Shown: positions 13,858-23,228, numbered from the stretch's first letter. The stretch: DNA of 29,980 bases from a virus (IMGVR_UViG_3300025082_000045:1-29980), one strand, 5' to 3'. The notes: generated by a model from the letters alone, not told the origin. A program made the numbers and translations.

Positions 13858-13967
13858 AGAAAAAGCCGTGCCTAGCGACACGACTAATTCTAACACCAAA
13901 ACAAGTAAGAAAAATCAAGGCAAATATACTATTTTAAACTAAATAAACAAATTTTCTATATATAAGT
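13858..13967 (+). other. Intergenic region with weak hairpin and late motif 2
   Basis: These 110 bases contain no ORF. A hairpin at 13865-13884 (GCCGTG / CACGAC) has one mismatch on the + strand and no T-run; read on the - strand it pairs fully with one G-U pair and is followed by TTTTTCTTT, so it resembles a terminator for antisense transcripts. The late motif is at the 3' end. Confidence 0.4.
13955..13966 (+). promoter_or_regulatory. Late motif 2 (TCTATATATAAG variant)
   Basis: Variant of the recurrent motif with one T missing, 1 base upstream of the ATG at 13968. The upstream AAATAAACAA is shared with the copy before 23229. Confidence 0.45.
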
Positions 13968-14612
13968 ATGAAAGCAAAAATAACTAAGGGTGGTAAGACA
14001 AAGAAGTATAACATAATTGATAATTGGGATGATGTTACACTTGAAAAGTGGCAGCAATTAGCTTTAGGTAAAAAGTTATCAAAAGCAAAGTCAAAGGAAG
14101 CAAAAGATACAATAGCTTTACTTTCAGACATACCTAAAAAACTAATAGACCAAATGTCTTTAAAAGATGTGGCAACGATATTTGAAAAATTATCTGACCT
14201 ACAAGTAAAAGGAAAGCTAATAAAGGTCTTTAAAATAGACGGTGAAGAGTATGGATTTTTACCTGATTGTGATGAAATAAGTTTAGGGGAATGGGTAGAC
14301 ATAGAAGCTTATTTGAAAGACGGATTAGAAAAGAATATACATAAGATAATGGCAGTTCTATTTAGAAAAGTTACAAGCAAAGAAGGTAAGGTATATTCTA
14401 TTGAAGCATATTCAGGGGGAAGGGAACGAGCAGAAAAATTTAAAAATAAAATGAACGCTGCACAAGTTCAGCAAAGCTTAGTTTTTTTTTGGAATTTCGG
14501 CAGCGAACTATTAATAATTTTGAAGCTTTATTTGGCGAAACTGATGAAGAAGATACAGGAGGAAACGAACTCGTTAGCAAATGGGGATGGTTCGGAGTTC
14601 TCTACCGCTTGA
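13968..14612 (+). CDS. Tail assembly chaperone, short (zero-frame) product
   Basis: The product is 214 aa and is the gpG-like part. The N-terminal domain (about 1-130) includes LEKWQQLALGKKL, LSDIPKKLIDQMSLKD and EYGFLPDCDEISLGEWVDIE, a pattern typical of Bacteroidota phage proteins that guard the tape-measure protein during tail assembly. At codons 172-175 the gene crosses G-T9-GG (14481-14492), a -1 slippery run. Zero-frame reading continues for about 40 codons as FFWNFGSELLIILKLYLAKL and a charged tail. The overlapping downstream frame supplies the T-like extension. Late motif 2 directly precedes it. Confidence 0.65.
   Translation: MKAKITKGGKTKKYNIIDNWDDVTLEKWQQLALGKKLSKAKSKEAKDTIALLSDIPKKLIDQMSLKDVATIFEKLSDLQVKGKLIKVFKIDGEEYGFLPDCDEISLGEWVDIEAYLKDGLEKNIHKIMAVLFRKVTSKEGKVYSIEAYSGGRERAEKFKNKMNAAQVQQSLVFFWNFGSELLIILKLYLAKLMKKIQEETNSLANGDGSEFSTA
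14481..14492 (+). other. Probable -1 programmed frameshift site
   Basis: G TTT TTT TTT GG: in the zero frame the codons are gtt ttt ttt tgg, and slipping back one base on T-TTT-TTT keeps both tRNAs paired and enters the frame of 14489-14746. This is the expected place for the G/GT frameshift of siphophage tail chaperones. A homopolymer miscall in the assembly would look the same. Confidence 0.6.
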
Positions 14613-14746
14613 CAGGGGGAGAGTTCTCAAAGCTTGAATTAATAACGGAACGTTCTTTATTAGAAGCTTTAACTTGGTTGTCTTATGAATTAGATTTAAA
14701 CGAAACACAAAAAGTAAAATATGAGCATAGACGCAATACGGTATAA
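14489..14746 (+). CDS. Tail assembly chaperone, T-like extension made by -1 frameshift
   Basis: This frame runs 85 codons beyond the slippery T-run and has no good start of its own (a TTG inside the run). It encodes INNFEALFGETDEEDTGGNE, KWGWFGVLYRLTGGEF and LLEALTWLSYELDLNETQKV. The 'K-W-G-W-x...L-x-x-G-x-x...E-A-L-x-x-L-x-x' pattern is what I expect of the T domain of Bacteroidota phage chaperones, so it is coding. The fusion would be about 259 aa. It overlaps the next gene by 26 bases. Confidence 0.6.
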   Translation: MEFRQRTINNFEALFGETDEEDTGGNELVSKWGWFGVLYRLTGGEFSKLELITERSLLEALTWLSYELDLNETQKVKYEHRRNTV

Positions 14747-15230
14747 AACACTAAACAATGTAATAGACACGCTGAAATGTGTAGGTGAAGATCATAAACA
14801 AATTAAAACAGTTACAACAGGAGATTTGTTCGACATAGATCTGAATAAGAACACACTTTTTCCACTACTGCATATAAATTTAATAAATGTAAATGCAGGT
14901 AAAGGGCAGTTGCAATATAACTTTCAATTAGTTGTAGCTGATTTAGTAGAACCAAACGAAGCAGAAAACGAACAAGAAGTATTGAGTGATACACTTTCTA
15001 TTGCTTTAGATATAGTTGCAATATTTAAAAATGGTGAAAAGCTTTATTTACATAATAGGGTTCACGGTGAAGAAGCGAGATATTGGACTACTGACGACTT
15101 TACATTAGAACCTTTTACAGAACGATTTGACAACGCAATTTCAGGATTTACTTTAACACTACCTATTGTAATAGAATGGGTATACGATACTTGTAACATT
15201 CCAATAACAACCGATATATGTGTAAAATAA
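14721..15230 (+). CDS. Tail completion/terminator-like protein
   Basis: The product is 169 aa, mixed alpha/beta: an N-terminal helix (IRYKTLNNVIDTLKCVGEDH), then TLFPLLHINLINVNAGKGQL and QYNFQLVVADLVEPNE, a helix EVLSDTLSIALDIVAIFKNG, and a final strand region with EPFTERFDNAISGFTLTLPI. The 'YPLLH-like ... F-Q-L-V-V-A-D ... P-F-T-E-R-F-D-N' pattern is common to a protein encoded near the tail chaperone in Bacteroidota phages, possibly a tail terminator or head-tail joining protein. Exact role is uncertain. Confidence 0.45.
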   Translation: MSIDAIRYKTLNNVIDTLKCVGEDHKQIKTVTTGDLFDIDLNKNTLFPLLHINLINVNAGKGQLQYNFQLVVADLVEPNEAENEQEVLSDTLSIALDIVAIFKNGEKLYLHNRVHGEEARYWTTDDFTLEPFTERFDNAISGFTLTLPIVIEWVYDTCNIPITTDICVK

Positions 15231-15290
15231 AAATAGGAAGATTTATAATTCAATTAATACCACCAAAAATAATATATAAAATAAAATAAA

Positions 15291-15740
15291 ATGGCAGATT
15301 TATCAGTAACAATTTCCGAGAGCGTAACCTTAAATGGAAGCGTAAGAGGAACAACAAACACCTTAACAATATCAAGTATCATAGACACTTTTGAAAGGGT
15401 AGTAACTTGCCCTGCTTTACAAACAACTACCATAGCAACATTCGCTACAAATGTTTACGATAGCGTAGGGGCTATTGATGCACAGGGAGCAAAGTATGTA
15501 AGGGTAACTAATTTATCAAGTGAATACGATATGGAACTAGCAGTAGTAGGTGCAGCAACCTTATATCAAGTACATATACAAGCAGGACATTCTCATATTC
15601 TTTGCAGAACAGATGATGCTATGTTAGCAGAAGCAGATACTAGCCCTTCGTTTGGTACAATGGCAGACATAGCAAGTATACAAGCAAGACCAACAGCAGG
15701 TTCTGATATAAGTGTAGAAATATTTGTAGCTAGTATCTAG
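15291..15740 (+). CDS. Beta-rich virion protein, unknown
   Basis: The product is 149 aa, almost entirely beta: LSVTISESVTLNGSVRGTTN, KYVRVTNLSSEYDMELAVVG and YQVHIQAGHSHILCRTDDAM. Proteins of this kind, opening 'L-x-V-T-I-x-E-S-V-T-L-N-G', occur in tail modules of Bacteroidota phages and are presumed virion components. The start has an A/T-rich leader of 60 bases but no late motif. It abuts the next gene (1-base overlap). Confidence 0.5.
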   Translation: MADLSVTISESVTLNGSVRGTTNTLTISSIIDTFERVVTCPALQTTTIATFATNVYDSVGAIDAQGAKYVRVTNLSSEYDMELAVVGAATLYQVHIQAGHSHILCRTDDAMLAEADTSPSFGTMADIASIQARPTAGSDISVEIFVASI

Positions 15741-16285
15741 TGGCAACACTAAAAACAAATAATGTAGAAAAGTATTTAAGAAGTTTTGCGAAAGCAGTAA
15801 TAAAAAGGGGTAAAAAAATCTTAAATGCAAAGGGCAAGAGTGGAAAGCTAAGTGATAGTTTAAAGTACCGATTAGAAGCAACTAACAAAGGGTACAACTT
15901 AGTTTTTAAAGGTGCTGATTATGCTGCCTTTGTAGATAAGGGAGTTTCAGGAACTAAGACAACAAGAACTTATCACAATGTATTCGGCAAAAGAGAAAGA
16001 AGCCCTTTTAAATATAAAGCTGGTCTTGGTAATTCTCCAAACATAGGGGCTTTAATGAAATGGATAAGCAGAAAAGGAATTAAAGGAAGGGATAAAGAAA
16101 CAGGAAGGTTTATTAAAACAAAAAGTTTAGCTATGTTATTTTCCAAGTCAATACAAAGAGAGGGTCTTGCTTCAACCTCTTTCTTTTCAAAAGCTATGAG
16201 TATAGAACTTGCTACATTTGATATTGATTTACTTGAAAATTTTAAAGCAGATATATTAACACATTTTGAAACACTAGAAGTATGA
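15740..16285 (+). CDS. HK97 gp10-like tail completion protein
   Basis: The product is 181 aa. The start is a GTG at 15740 overlapping the upstream TAG. It begins basic and helical (KYLRSFAKAVIKRGKKILNA), then has beta segments with LVFKGADYAAFVDKGVSGTK, the signature of HK97-gp10-like head-tail joining proteins. SPFKYKAGLGNSPNIGALMK and WISRKGIKGRD are also typical. It connects capsid and tail or acts in tail completion. It is followed by the tail-tip genes through a 4-base overlap. Confidence 0.6.
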   Translation: MATLKTNNVEKYLRSFAKAVIKRGKKILNAKGKSGKLSDSLKYRLEATNKGYNLVFKGADYAAFVDKGVSGTKTTRTYHNVFGKRERSPFKYKAGLGNSPNIGALMKWISRKGIKGRDKETGRFIKTKSLAMLFSKSIQREGLASTSFFSKAMSIELATFDIDLLENFKADILTHFETLEV

Positions 16286-17781
16286 TAATAACACAATCAC
16301 CATTATACAAAATGGTAGCGTCAAATGAAGAGATAATTTTTGTAGTAGAAGATAGACCATTAGTTGCAGGGTCATTTTTAAACCCCCATTATAAGGTTAA
16401 GTTTATTGCTGAAATATATTTAACAACAGAGGGTAATGCTTCTAGTACATTATCTTCTGATAAAATAGCAACATTAAAGGCATCACCAAATAATGCAGGG
16501 GTAGGTATATTTGACTTTTCACGAATATTAGAAGCTTATGTAAGTCCTGAATACTTGGGGGGGCATACCTTAGATTGGAACGGAACGCCTAGATACACAA
16601 AGAAAGACGGGGCAATTTATACAGACAGCCAACCTCATTCCATACATCAAATAGATGAATTTTCTTTAGTTAGAAATAGTGTAAAGAATTTTGCTATAAG
16701 ATTTTCTATTGAATTTGCGACATCACAAACAGGTACTGTATCAACAGTAGCAGGTCTAACTTCTTCCGATTATTACATACATAATGCAGTAAGGCAAGAA
16801 GATGATGTTTTGGACATTATGGATACCACAGGATATTTTGGATATAATTATGATAGGCACGATTACGTATTAAATGCAGCTTCTTCTAAATTTCTAACAA
16901 ATTCACCAACAACCCAATATATCGGAAGTGCTGATTATCATACACTTGCCTTTTTTCAAGAAGGTCAAAATATCGGAGTAGGTAGTTTATATGGTAAGCA
17001 AGTTAGTTCAGCATTAGCTAGTCAAAACAGTCCAAGTTCCGTACAAATTAAGTTTTATTATAATGGCAGTATCGTAGGTACACCAATCGACTTAATTAAT
17101 CAACCCTCATCAGGGGGTATATCGTTTGCTAGTAGTATTGAAGCATATAGAAAAATGTGTTATGTAGGTGTAGGAACAGCAAACTTGACAGGTGTAGGAA
17201 ATACAATACCTACAAATTGGGATTATTATACGGTAATTGCTTATGATGATGCGGGGGCAACAATTTCAGATACTTATTATTTTTACAACCAATGTGATGG
17301 CAGGGGGTTTGAAAAGTTTAGGGTAACTTGGCTAAACAGATTGGGAACTTGGGATTACTTTAACTTCACAAAAAAGAATGTAAGAAAAATAAACTCTAAA
17401 AGGGAAACATATCAACAGATTAAAGGTACTTGGAATGAATTGACTTATAAAAAGTACGGCTATCAAGGTGGACAAAAAACATTCTCAACGAACTCAAAAG
17501 AAGTAATTACATTACAATCGGACTTTGTAACAGAAGAAGCGTCAGCTTGGTTAGAAGAACTATTCACAAGCCCTGATGTTTTTGTATTACAAGAATATTC
17601 TAATTGGACAGGGCAAGGTACTGCGTCAGGCGTGGTATGGTTTGATGCAATAAATAAATTCGTTCAGCCCTGCGTAATAAAATCTTCAAGCTATACAAAA
17701 AAAACTACGGCAAATGATAAGCTAAAACAATATACTTTAGAAATAGAAATGTCTCATAATAAACGAATACAAAGGTCTTAA
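16282..17781 (+). CDS. Large tail-tip / distal tail structural protein
   Basis: The product is 499 aa. It is beta-rich throughout, with FRVTWLNRLGTWDYFNFTKK in the C-terminal third and a final region ending EIEMSHNKRI. In Bacteroidota siphophages a protein of this size and composition next to the Tal-like gene is the likely distal tail or tail-tip component. The middle (about 150-330) is Asn/Ser/Gly-rich and may be a receptor-facing insertion. No enzyme motif is seen. Translation is coupled by overlap with the previous gene (ATGA), and the next gene starts at the stop. Confidence 0.5.
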   Translation: MIITQSPLYKMVASNEEIIFVVEDRPLVAGSFLNPHYKVKFIAEIYLTTEGNASSTLSSDKIATLKASPNNAGVGIFDFSRILEAYVSPEYLGGHTLDWNGTPRYTKKDGAIYTDSQPHSIHQIDEFSLVRNSVKNFAIRFSIEFATSQTGTVSTVAGLTSSDYYIHNAVRQEDDVLDIMDTTGYFGYNYDRHDYVLNAASSKFLTNSPTTQYIGSADYHTLAFFQEGQNIGVGSLYGKQVSSALASQNSPSSVQIKFYYNGSIVGTPIDLINQPSSGGISFASSIEAYRKMCYVGVGTANLTGVGNTIPTNWDYYTVIAYDDAGATISDTYYFYNQCDGRGFEKFRVTWLNRLGTWDYFNFTKKNVRKINSKRETYQQIKGTWNELTYKKYGYQGGQKTFSTNSKEVITLQSDFVTEEASAWLEELFTSPDVFVLQEYSNWTGQGTASGVVWFDAINKFVQPCVIKSSSYTKKTTANDKLKQYTLEIEMSHNKRIQRS

Positions 17782-20631
17782 ATGTCTACACAACTTATAT
17801 TATATCCACAAAATTATAATGGAGTTTATACTTTTACTTCTGTATTCAATCAATATGTAGCAGGGGCAAATTTTATAACAGGGATAACTTCTAATACTGC
17901 CACTTCAAATTCACAACCGTCTAATTATGCAGTAACAAATAGTGCGCCTATTAGTGCTTGGAAAGGGTTTAATTCAACAGGAGGAACTTTTGCAAATGTA
18001 TCTGCACCTTCTATTTCTACTTCAGGATTAACTTTAGCTTCTAATGGTTCGTCTACTTCAAGTTCAGGGGTGTATCAATTAATTTCTAATTTGAGTGTAT
18101 ATAATTGTTATGAATTAAAAATAACAATTACGTCAGGTGCAGCAGGGGGGTATTTACATATAGGAAATACATCTGCTACTAATTGGATTGCAGGTGGCAC
18201 GACTTACCACAGTTTATCTTGTTATGTAGGTCAATTTCTTACTATTCCTTCCACTTATTCTGTTCAATTTTATGCACAACACTCTGAAGAAGTGCTAGTG
18301 CTAGATTACCGTCATGATAATGGAAGTAGTATTGTAATAAGTGAAGTTTCAATAACAGAGTGTATTCCCGTTGCATCTGACCTTACAGATGGTCAAGTCA
18401 TTTGTGATTTATATGAAGAAGAAGCTATACCTTTAAGTTTAAGCATGGATGATTTTAAAAATGTAGCAGAGAAAACACAAAGCTATTCTAAGGATTTTCA
18501 TTTACCAAACACGAAAAGAAACAATAAGATTTTCGGACATATATTTGAAGTTACAAGGAGTACAGATACTTTCAGTTTTAATCCTTATATAAAAACAAGA
18601 GCAATATTAAAAGAAGATAGTTATACACTTTTTGAGGGGTTTTTAAAACTAATAGATATCAACGACAAAGAAGGAGAGATAAGCTACAATGTTAATATGT
18701 ATTCAGAAGCAGTTACACTAAAAGACATACTTGATACTAAGATACTTTCAGATATTAACTTTGCAGAACTTCAACACGACTATACAATTACAAATGTACA
18801 AAATAGTTGGGATGACACAACAGGGTTAGAGTTAGAGAATGCTATTACAACATCTTCTTATGCTTATGATAGTGGTATAACAAGCCCAACAGACCATACA
18901 AATGTATTAAAATATCCTTTTGTAAATTGGAGGGGGGATTGGACTTTAGATGCAAATAATAATATTCAGCTTGATAATTTAGAGCAAGTTTTTAGACCTT
19001 GGGTACAAGTTAAATATTTAATAGATAGGATAATTACAGAAGCAGGATTTGAATACACTTCGACCTTTTTAAATACTACTGATTTTAAGAAGTTATTTAT
19101 GGACTTTAATTGGGGGCAAGGGTTAGGAAGTAGTGAAGTATTTGAACTCTTTTGGTACAGAAATTATGAATGGAAATCTACCGCAGCTTATGGTTCTGTT
19201 GGGGTAGCCGAAGTATTTGCGGGAACTTCTTTTACTGATTTACAAATAAACTTCTTAGGGGGGGAAAATCCAACAGGGGTAGCAGCTACATACATATCAG
19301 GAAATGATACTTTTACTGCAACTAATGACAATACAACCGTACAGGTTCAGTATGAACATTATTTATATAATCTTGATAGTTCAGCAAGATATTTTATTAT
19401 TGAATGGCAGCACTTTGACGGAACTAATATAAACCATATAGACACCGAAACAGGCACTATTGCAGCTTGTGGGGGTGCTACCCCAACGAATAATACTAGA
19501 CCTGATAATGAAACAAAATATGGGGGATACCCCAATGTTGGTAGTTTTACAGTTACAATGAATGACGGCGATACTTTAAAATGCGTTTTCAAATCAGACA
19601 TATCAGGTAAAATTTTGCAAGGAAATGGTGATTATTATGCTACAATTAATGGGCATACTCCTGGAGGTCAGGGTTTTCATCTACAACCAGGAATAGTTAG
19701 ATATCAGCTAACTTCTGTTCAAACTGCTACTTCAGCTTTATTACACGCTATAAGGGGCGAAACAAATCAATGGGAATTTTTAAAAGGGATTTTCACTATG
19801 TTTAATCTAGTAGTAGTTAGTGAAGATGATATTTTAAGAATAGAACCTTATGCAGATATATTTATAACCAATCCTAATAGCACTAAAAGAGATTGGACTG
19901 AAAAAGTAGATATATCAGATATAAATTTAAAACCTTTAGAATTAAAAAAGAAAGTAAAATTTACTTATGAGGATGATGATAGCGACTATGCTTTAAATGT
20001 ATATAAAAAAGCAACAACAGGTTATCTTTACGGAACTAAAAGATTTAATGCTTCAGGATTTACCCTTTTGACAGATGAAGAAGAAATAGTAGCTACACCT
20101 TTTGCCCCTACATTAATAAGACCGGCAACAGACCTTTTTGACAGCACCTTAACAATACCGCATATTTATTCAGGAAATGATGACGGTACAGAATTTGAAG
20201 ATTTTGAAAATGCACCTAGAATACTTTATAATATAGGGGTCAAACAATTTACAACAGCTAATAATTATTTTGTACCTGCTCAAAACGGGGGCGTGGCAAC
20301 TACACTAACTACATTTTTGCAGTTTGCACATATTTCAGAAATACCTACTATATCAACAACAATAGATTATAATTTTGGAGAATGTCAATTAATTTCAGTA
20401 GGTGCTGCTCCAATAGACAATCTATATAATACTTACTATTCACCTTATTATGATGAGCTTTATCATTCAGACACTAGGGTAATGACTTTGAAAGTAAATC
20501 TAAGCCCTGCCGACATTCAAAATTTTAAGTTCTATGATGTGGTGGTTATTAAGAACAGGGAATATAGGGTAAACAAGATAGAATACAAGCCAAACACTTT
20601 AGCAAAAGTTGAATTTATACTTATCCCATAA
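17782..20631 (+). CDS. Large baseplate/tail-hub protein with N-terminal adhesion-like domain
   Basis: The product is 949 aa, the largest here. The first about 195 residues form a Ser/Thr/Gly-rich beta domain (for example KITITSGAAGGYLHIGNTSA) that looks like a jelly-roll or carbohydrate-binding module. From about 205 the protein turns into the conserved tail part: DLYEEEAIPLSLSMDDFKNV, a phage-hub-like KTRAILKEDSYTLFEGFLKL, and WVQVKYLIDRIITEAGFEYT. A further Gly/Asn-rich segment (450-640) precedes the C-terminal region with VVSEDDILRIEPYADIFITN and VVVIKNREYRVNKIEYKPNT. It probably forms the tail tip that contacts the host surface. Ends with TAATG to the next gene. Confidence 0.55.
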   Translation: MSTQLILYPQNYNGVYTFTSVFNQYVAGANFITGITSNTATSNSQPSNYAVTNSAPISAWKGFNSTGGTFANVSAPSISTSGLTLASNGSSTSSSGVYQLISNLSVYNCYELKITITSGAAGGYLHIGNTSATNWIAGGTTYHSLSCYVGQFLTIPSTYSVQFYAQHSEEVLVLDYRHDNGSSIVISEVSITECIPVASDLTDGQVICDLYEEEAIPLSLSMDDFKNVAEKTQSYSKDFHLPNTKRNNKIFGHIFEVTRSTDTFSFNPYIKTRAILKEDSYTLFEGFLKLIDINDKEGEISYNVNMYSEAVTLKDILDTKILSDINFAELQHDYTITNVQNSWDDTTGLELENAITTSSYAYDSGITSPTDHTNVLKYPFVNWRGDWTLDANNNIQLDNLEQVFRPWVQVKYLIDRIITEAGFEYTSTFLNTTDFKKLFMDFNWGQGLGSSEVFELFWYRNYEWKSTAAYGSVGVAEVFAGTSFTDLQINFLGGENPTGVAATYISGNDTFTATNDNTTVQVQYEHYLYNLDSSARYFIIEWQHFDGTNINHIDTETGTIAACGGATPTNNTRPDNETKYGGYPNVGSFTVTMNDGDTLKCVFKSDISGKILQGNGDYYATINGHTPGGQGFHLQPGIVRYQLTSVQTATSALLHAIRGETNQWEFLKGIFTMFNLVVVSEDDILRIEPYADIFITNPNSTKRDWTEKVDISDINLKPLELKKKVKFTYEDDDSDYALNVYKKATTGYLYGTKRFNASGFTLLTDEEEIVATPFAPTLIRPATDLFDSTLTIPHIYSGNDDGTEFEDFENAPRILYNIGVKQFTTANNYFVPAQNGGVATTLTTFLQFAHISEIPTISTTIDYNFGECQLISVGAAPIDNLYNTYYSPYYDELYHSDTRVMTLKVNLSPADIQNFKFYDVVVIKNREYRVNKIEYKPNTLAKVEFILIP

Positions 20632-21458
20632 TGGAATATAAAAAAGGACACAAAATAAAACCAAAAGAAACTTCACCAACTGGGAGGGTAATTTTTACAG
20701 ACGGAACTAATGATGTTTCACCTAATCAAATAAGTTGTGAAGCTTACGGGTATAAATGGAATAGGGTAAATAATACTTGTTCAGCTTTTCCTTCAAGTTT
20801 TAAAATAAGTAAATTATTTAAAAACACAACCAATACTAATATCGGAAATAACAAAGTAGAAGGTTCAACAGAAAATACTTTTATAAGTGGACAAAAAAAC
20901 ACAACAAAAGGGAACAATAGAAACATTATAATAAGTGGCGAAAACCACCAAGTAGAAAATAATATAAAAAATGCTTCAGTTTTAGGGGGTACTTATGGAA
21001 AGGTAATAAGACAATCTGAAGTAGTTATTGGTGGTGGTGAAGCTTTAGGTCGCAATCAAACTTCTATTGTACAATTTGCAGGAAGTACAACAAATAATAC
21101 TGCAACTGATTTAACAATACAAGGCGATACAAGTTCTTATTTAGCAGTACAAAATAACTCTATATTAGGGTTTGAGGTTAAAGTAATAGGGCTTTGTAGT
21201 GGTGGTTCAAGTGGTACAGCAGGAGATTATAAATATATAGAAATAAAGGGGGCGGTGCAAGTAGATAACGGTTATAACTTAACTTGGTCGCAAAGTTCAA
21301 CTACAATAGCAAGTGTAGGTACAACAGGAACGGCACAAATGGCAGCAGTAACAGACCCCAATATTACAGTAGAAGTAACAGGCACATCAAATGTAAACAT
21401 TCAATGGTTTGCAAGTGTTCAACTAACAGAAAAGAAATTAAGCACTGATACATTTTAA
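20631..21458 (+). CDS. Tail fibre-like protein with Asn-rich beta repeats
   Basis: The product is 275 aa. After a charged N-terminus, residues 65-150 show short recurring units (NNKVEGSTENTFISGQKN, NNRNIIISGENHQVENN, NASVLGGTYGKVI), each with N-N/G-x and I-x-S/G-G turns. This pattern resembles left-handed beta-roll or YadA-like trimeric fibre stalks. The C-terminal 120 residues are a Thr/Ser-rich beta domain. A receptor-binding fibre is the most likely role, and it lies between the tail hub and tape-measure genes. No chaperone or enzyme domain is seen. Confidence 0.55.
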   Translation: MEYKKGHKIKPKETSPTGRVIFTDGTNDVSPNQISCEAYGYKWNRVNNTCSAFPSSFKISKLFKNTTNTNIGNNKVEGSTENTFISGQKNTTKGNNRNIIISGENHQVENNIKNASVLGGTYGKVIRQSEVVIGGGEALGRNQTSIVQFAGSTTNNTATDLTIQGDTSSYLAVQNNSILGFEVKVIGLCSGGSSGTAGDYKYIEIKGAVQVDNGYNLTWSQSSTTIASVGTTGTAQMAAVTDPNITVEVTGTSNVNIQWFASVQLTEKKLSTDTF

Positions 21459-21461
21459 GAT

Positions 21462-23183
21462 ATGGCAGATAAAGAATTAGATTTTAATATAAAATCAAAT
21501 ATAAAGGGTGTAGCAAAAGACGCTGAAAAGTTAGGCGATAGCTTAGAAACAGCAGGAAAGCAAACTGAAAAAATATCTAAAACCGCAGGTAAAGGTGCTA
21601 AAGGTTTTGGATTATTAAGAGGTGCAGTAAATAAAGTCGGAACTGCACTAAAAGGGTTAGGGATTATAGCAGTTCTAGCAGCAGCATTCAATGCACTTAA
21701 AGAAGCGTTAGGAAGAAACCAAAAAGTAATGAATACTGTTAATACAGTAATGACTGCTGTATCAACGACCTTTAACCAAGTAATAGACGTGCTTGTAGAT
21801 GTGTACGGTTGGGTAACAAAATCATCTGATAGATTTGATGGACTAACTAAGGTTATAAGTGGGTTAATGACCATAGCACTAACACCTTTAAAAATGTCTT
21901 TTTATGCTATTAAGTTAGCAGTTCAAGGTGCTATGTTGGCTTGGGAAGATAGTTTCTTAGGTGGGGGTGATGAAAAGAAGATGGCAGAGTTAAGGGAAGA
22001 TATAAAAGCTACGAAAGAAGATATTTTAGATGTAGGATTAGCAGCTATTGATGCAGGGAAAGATGTATACAATAATACAAGAGACGCTATTGGTGAAATA
22101 GCAGCTATTGGTGAACAAGCCGTTAAAGGTATATCTGAAATAAGTATTAAAGCCAATATTGAACAAGCAAAGGCAACTACTGCTGCACAAAATAATTCAA
22201 AACTAGCAGAAGCAGGTATTCAGGGGCTTATTGAAAAATATGACAGACAAGCAGAGTTACAAAGACAAATTAGAGATGACGAAACTAAAACCTTTGCAGA
22301 AAGAATAGCAGCCAATACGAAGTTAGGCGAAATATTAGACGAACAAGAAGCTGAAATGTTAAAGTTAGCAGATACTAGAGTTGCTTCTGCTGCTTTAGAG
22401 TTGTCTGCAAATAAAGAAAATATAGAGTTACAAGTTGCTTATCAACAAGCTTTAAATGATAGGGCAGGAGTGGAAGCACAAGTGGCAGGATTTAGAAGCG
22501 AACAATTAACTAACGAAGTAGCTTTAGAAAAAGAATTAGGGGAAGTAAAAAATGAACTTCTTTTAGAGGGGCTTGATGGTATAGCACGAGAGTTAGCCGA
22601 ACTTGAACAAGCTTACGAGTTAAAAGTAAAAATGGCAAAAAAAGCAGGAATTGATACTGCTGCTATTACGGCTCAATATGAAAGACAAAAAGCTGATATT
22701 GTAAAAAGCAATCAAGAAGATATTGTTAAATGGTCTGAAATGAGTTCTGAACAACAGCTAGGTATGGCTTCACAAACAGCAGGTAATATGGCTAAGATAC
22801 TTGGTGAAGAAACGGAAGCAGGTAAAGCTATGGCAATAGTACAAGCTACGATAGATACTTATAAGTCAGCACAAGCAGCTTACGCTTCTATGGCAGGAAT
22901 ACTTTATGTAGGTCCTGTGTTGGGAGCTATTGCAGCAGCAGCAGCAGTTGCAGCAGGATTGAAAAATATAGCAGCAATTAAAAGTGCAAGTTCTTCAGGT
23001 CCGAGTGGAGGTGGTGGTGCTCCTTCTTCTGCACCAAGTATGCCTAGTACAACAGTGGCTAGTGGGGCTTTTACATTAGGTGAAGGTGTAGAACCTGAAC
23101 CTGCACGTGCTTATGTAGTTTCTGACGATATAACAAACAATCAAAACAAATTAGCCAACATAAGACGAAGGGCTACTATCTAA
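21462..23183 (+). CDS. Tape measure protein
   Basis: The product is 573 aa. N-terminal helical region (SNIKGVAKDAEKLGDSLETA) leads to a hydrophobic stretch (GLGIIAVLAAAFNAL), a second one around residues 125-165, a long Ala/Glu/Gln-rich coiled-coil (about 170-450), and a C-terminal hydrophobic Ala-rich segment (GILYVGPVLGAIAAAAAVAA). That order is typical of tape-measure proteins that fix siphophage tail length and enter the host membrane. At roughly 0.15 nm per residue the tail would be about 85 nm, an estimate from family knowledge. It precedes the capsid genes instead of following the tail tube gene. Confidence 0.75.
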   Translation: MADKELDFNIKSNIKGVAKDAEKLGDSLETAGKQTEKISKTAGKGAKGFGLLRGAVNKVGTALKGLGIIAVLAAAFNALKEALGRNQKVMNTVNTVMTAVSTTFNQVIDVLVDVYGWVTKSSDRFDGLTKVISGLMTIALTPLKMSFYAIKLAVQGAMLAWEDSFLGGGDEKKMAELREDIKATKEDILDVGLAAIDAGKDVYNNTRDAIGEIAAIGEQAVKGISEISIKANIEQAKATTAAQNNSKLAEAGIQGLIEKYDRQAELQRQIRDDETKTFAERIAANTKLGEILDEQEAEMLKLADTRVASAALELSANKENIELQVAYQQALNDRAGVEAQVAGFRSEQLTNEVALEKELGEVKNELLLEGLDGIARELAELEQAYELKVKMAKKAGIDTAAITAQYERQKADIVKSNQEDIVKWSEMSSEQQLGMASQTAGNMAKILGEETEAGKAMAIVQATIDTYKSAQAAYASMAGILYVGPVLGAIAAAAAVAAGLKNIAAIKSASSSGPSGGGGAPSSAPSMPSTTVASGAFTLGEGVEPEPARAYVVSDDITNNQNKLANIRRRATI

Positions 23184-23205
23184 AATCAAATAAACAATAA
23201 AAATA

Positions 23206-23217
23206 TCTATTATATAA
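23206..23217 (+). promoter_or_regulatory. Late motif 3 (TCTATTATATAA)
   Basis: Exact copy, 11 bases before the ATG at 23229. The preceding ATCTAAAATCAAATAAA is nearly the same as that before motif 4. Confidence 0.55.
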
Positions 23218-23228
23218 AAAAGAAAACA

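Noticed and set aside
13865-13884. Terminator after the large terminase gene on the + strand
   Set aside because: The + strand stem has a mismatch and no T-run after it. The pairing and T-run fit the - strand better, where no gene is seen.
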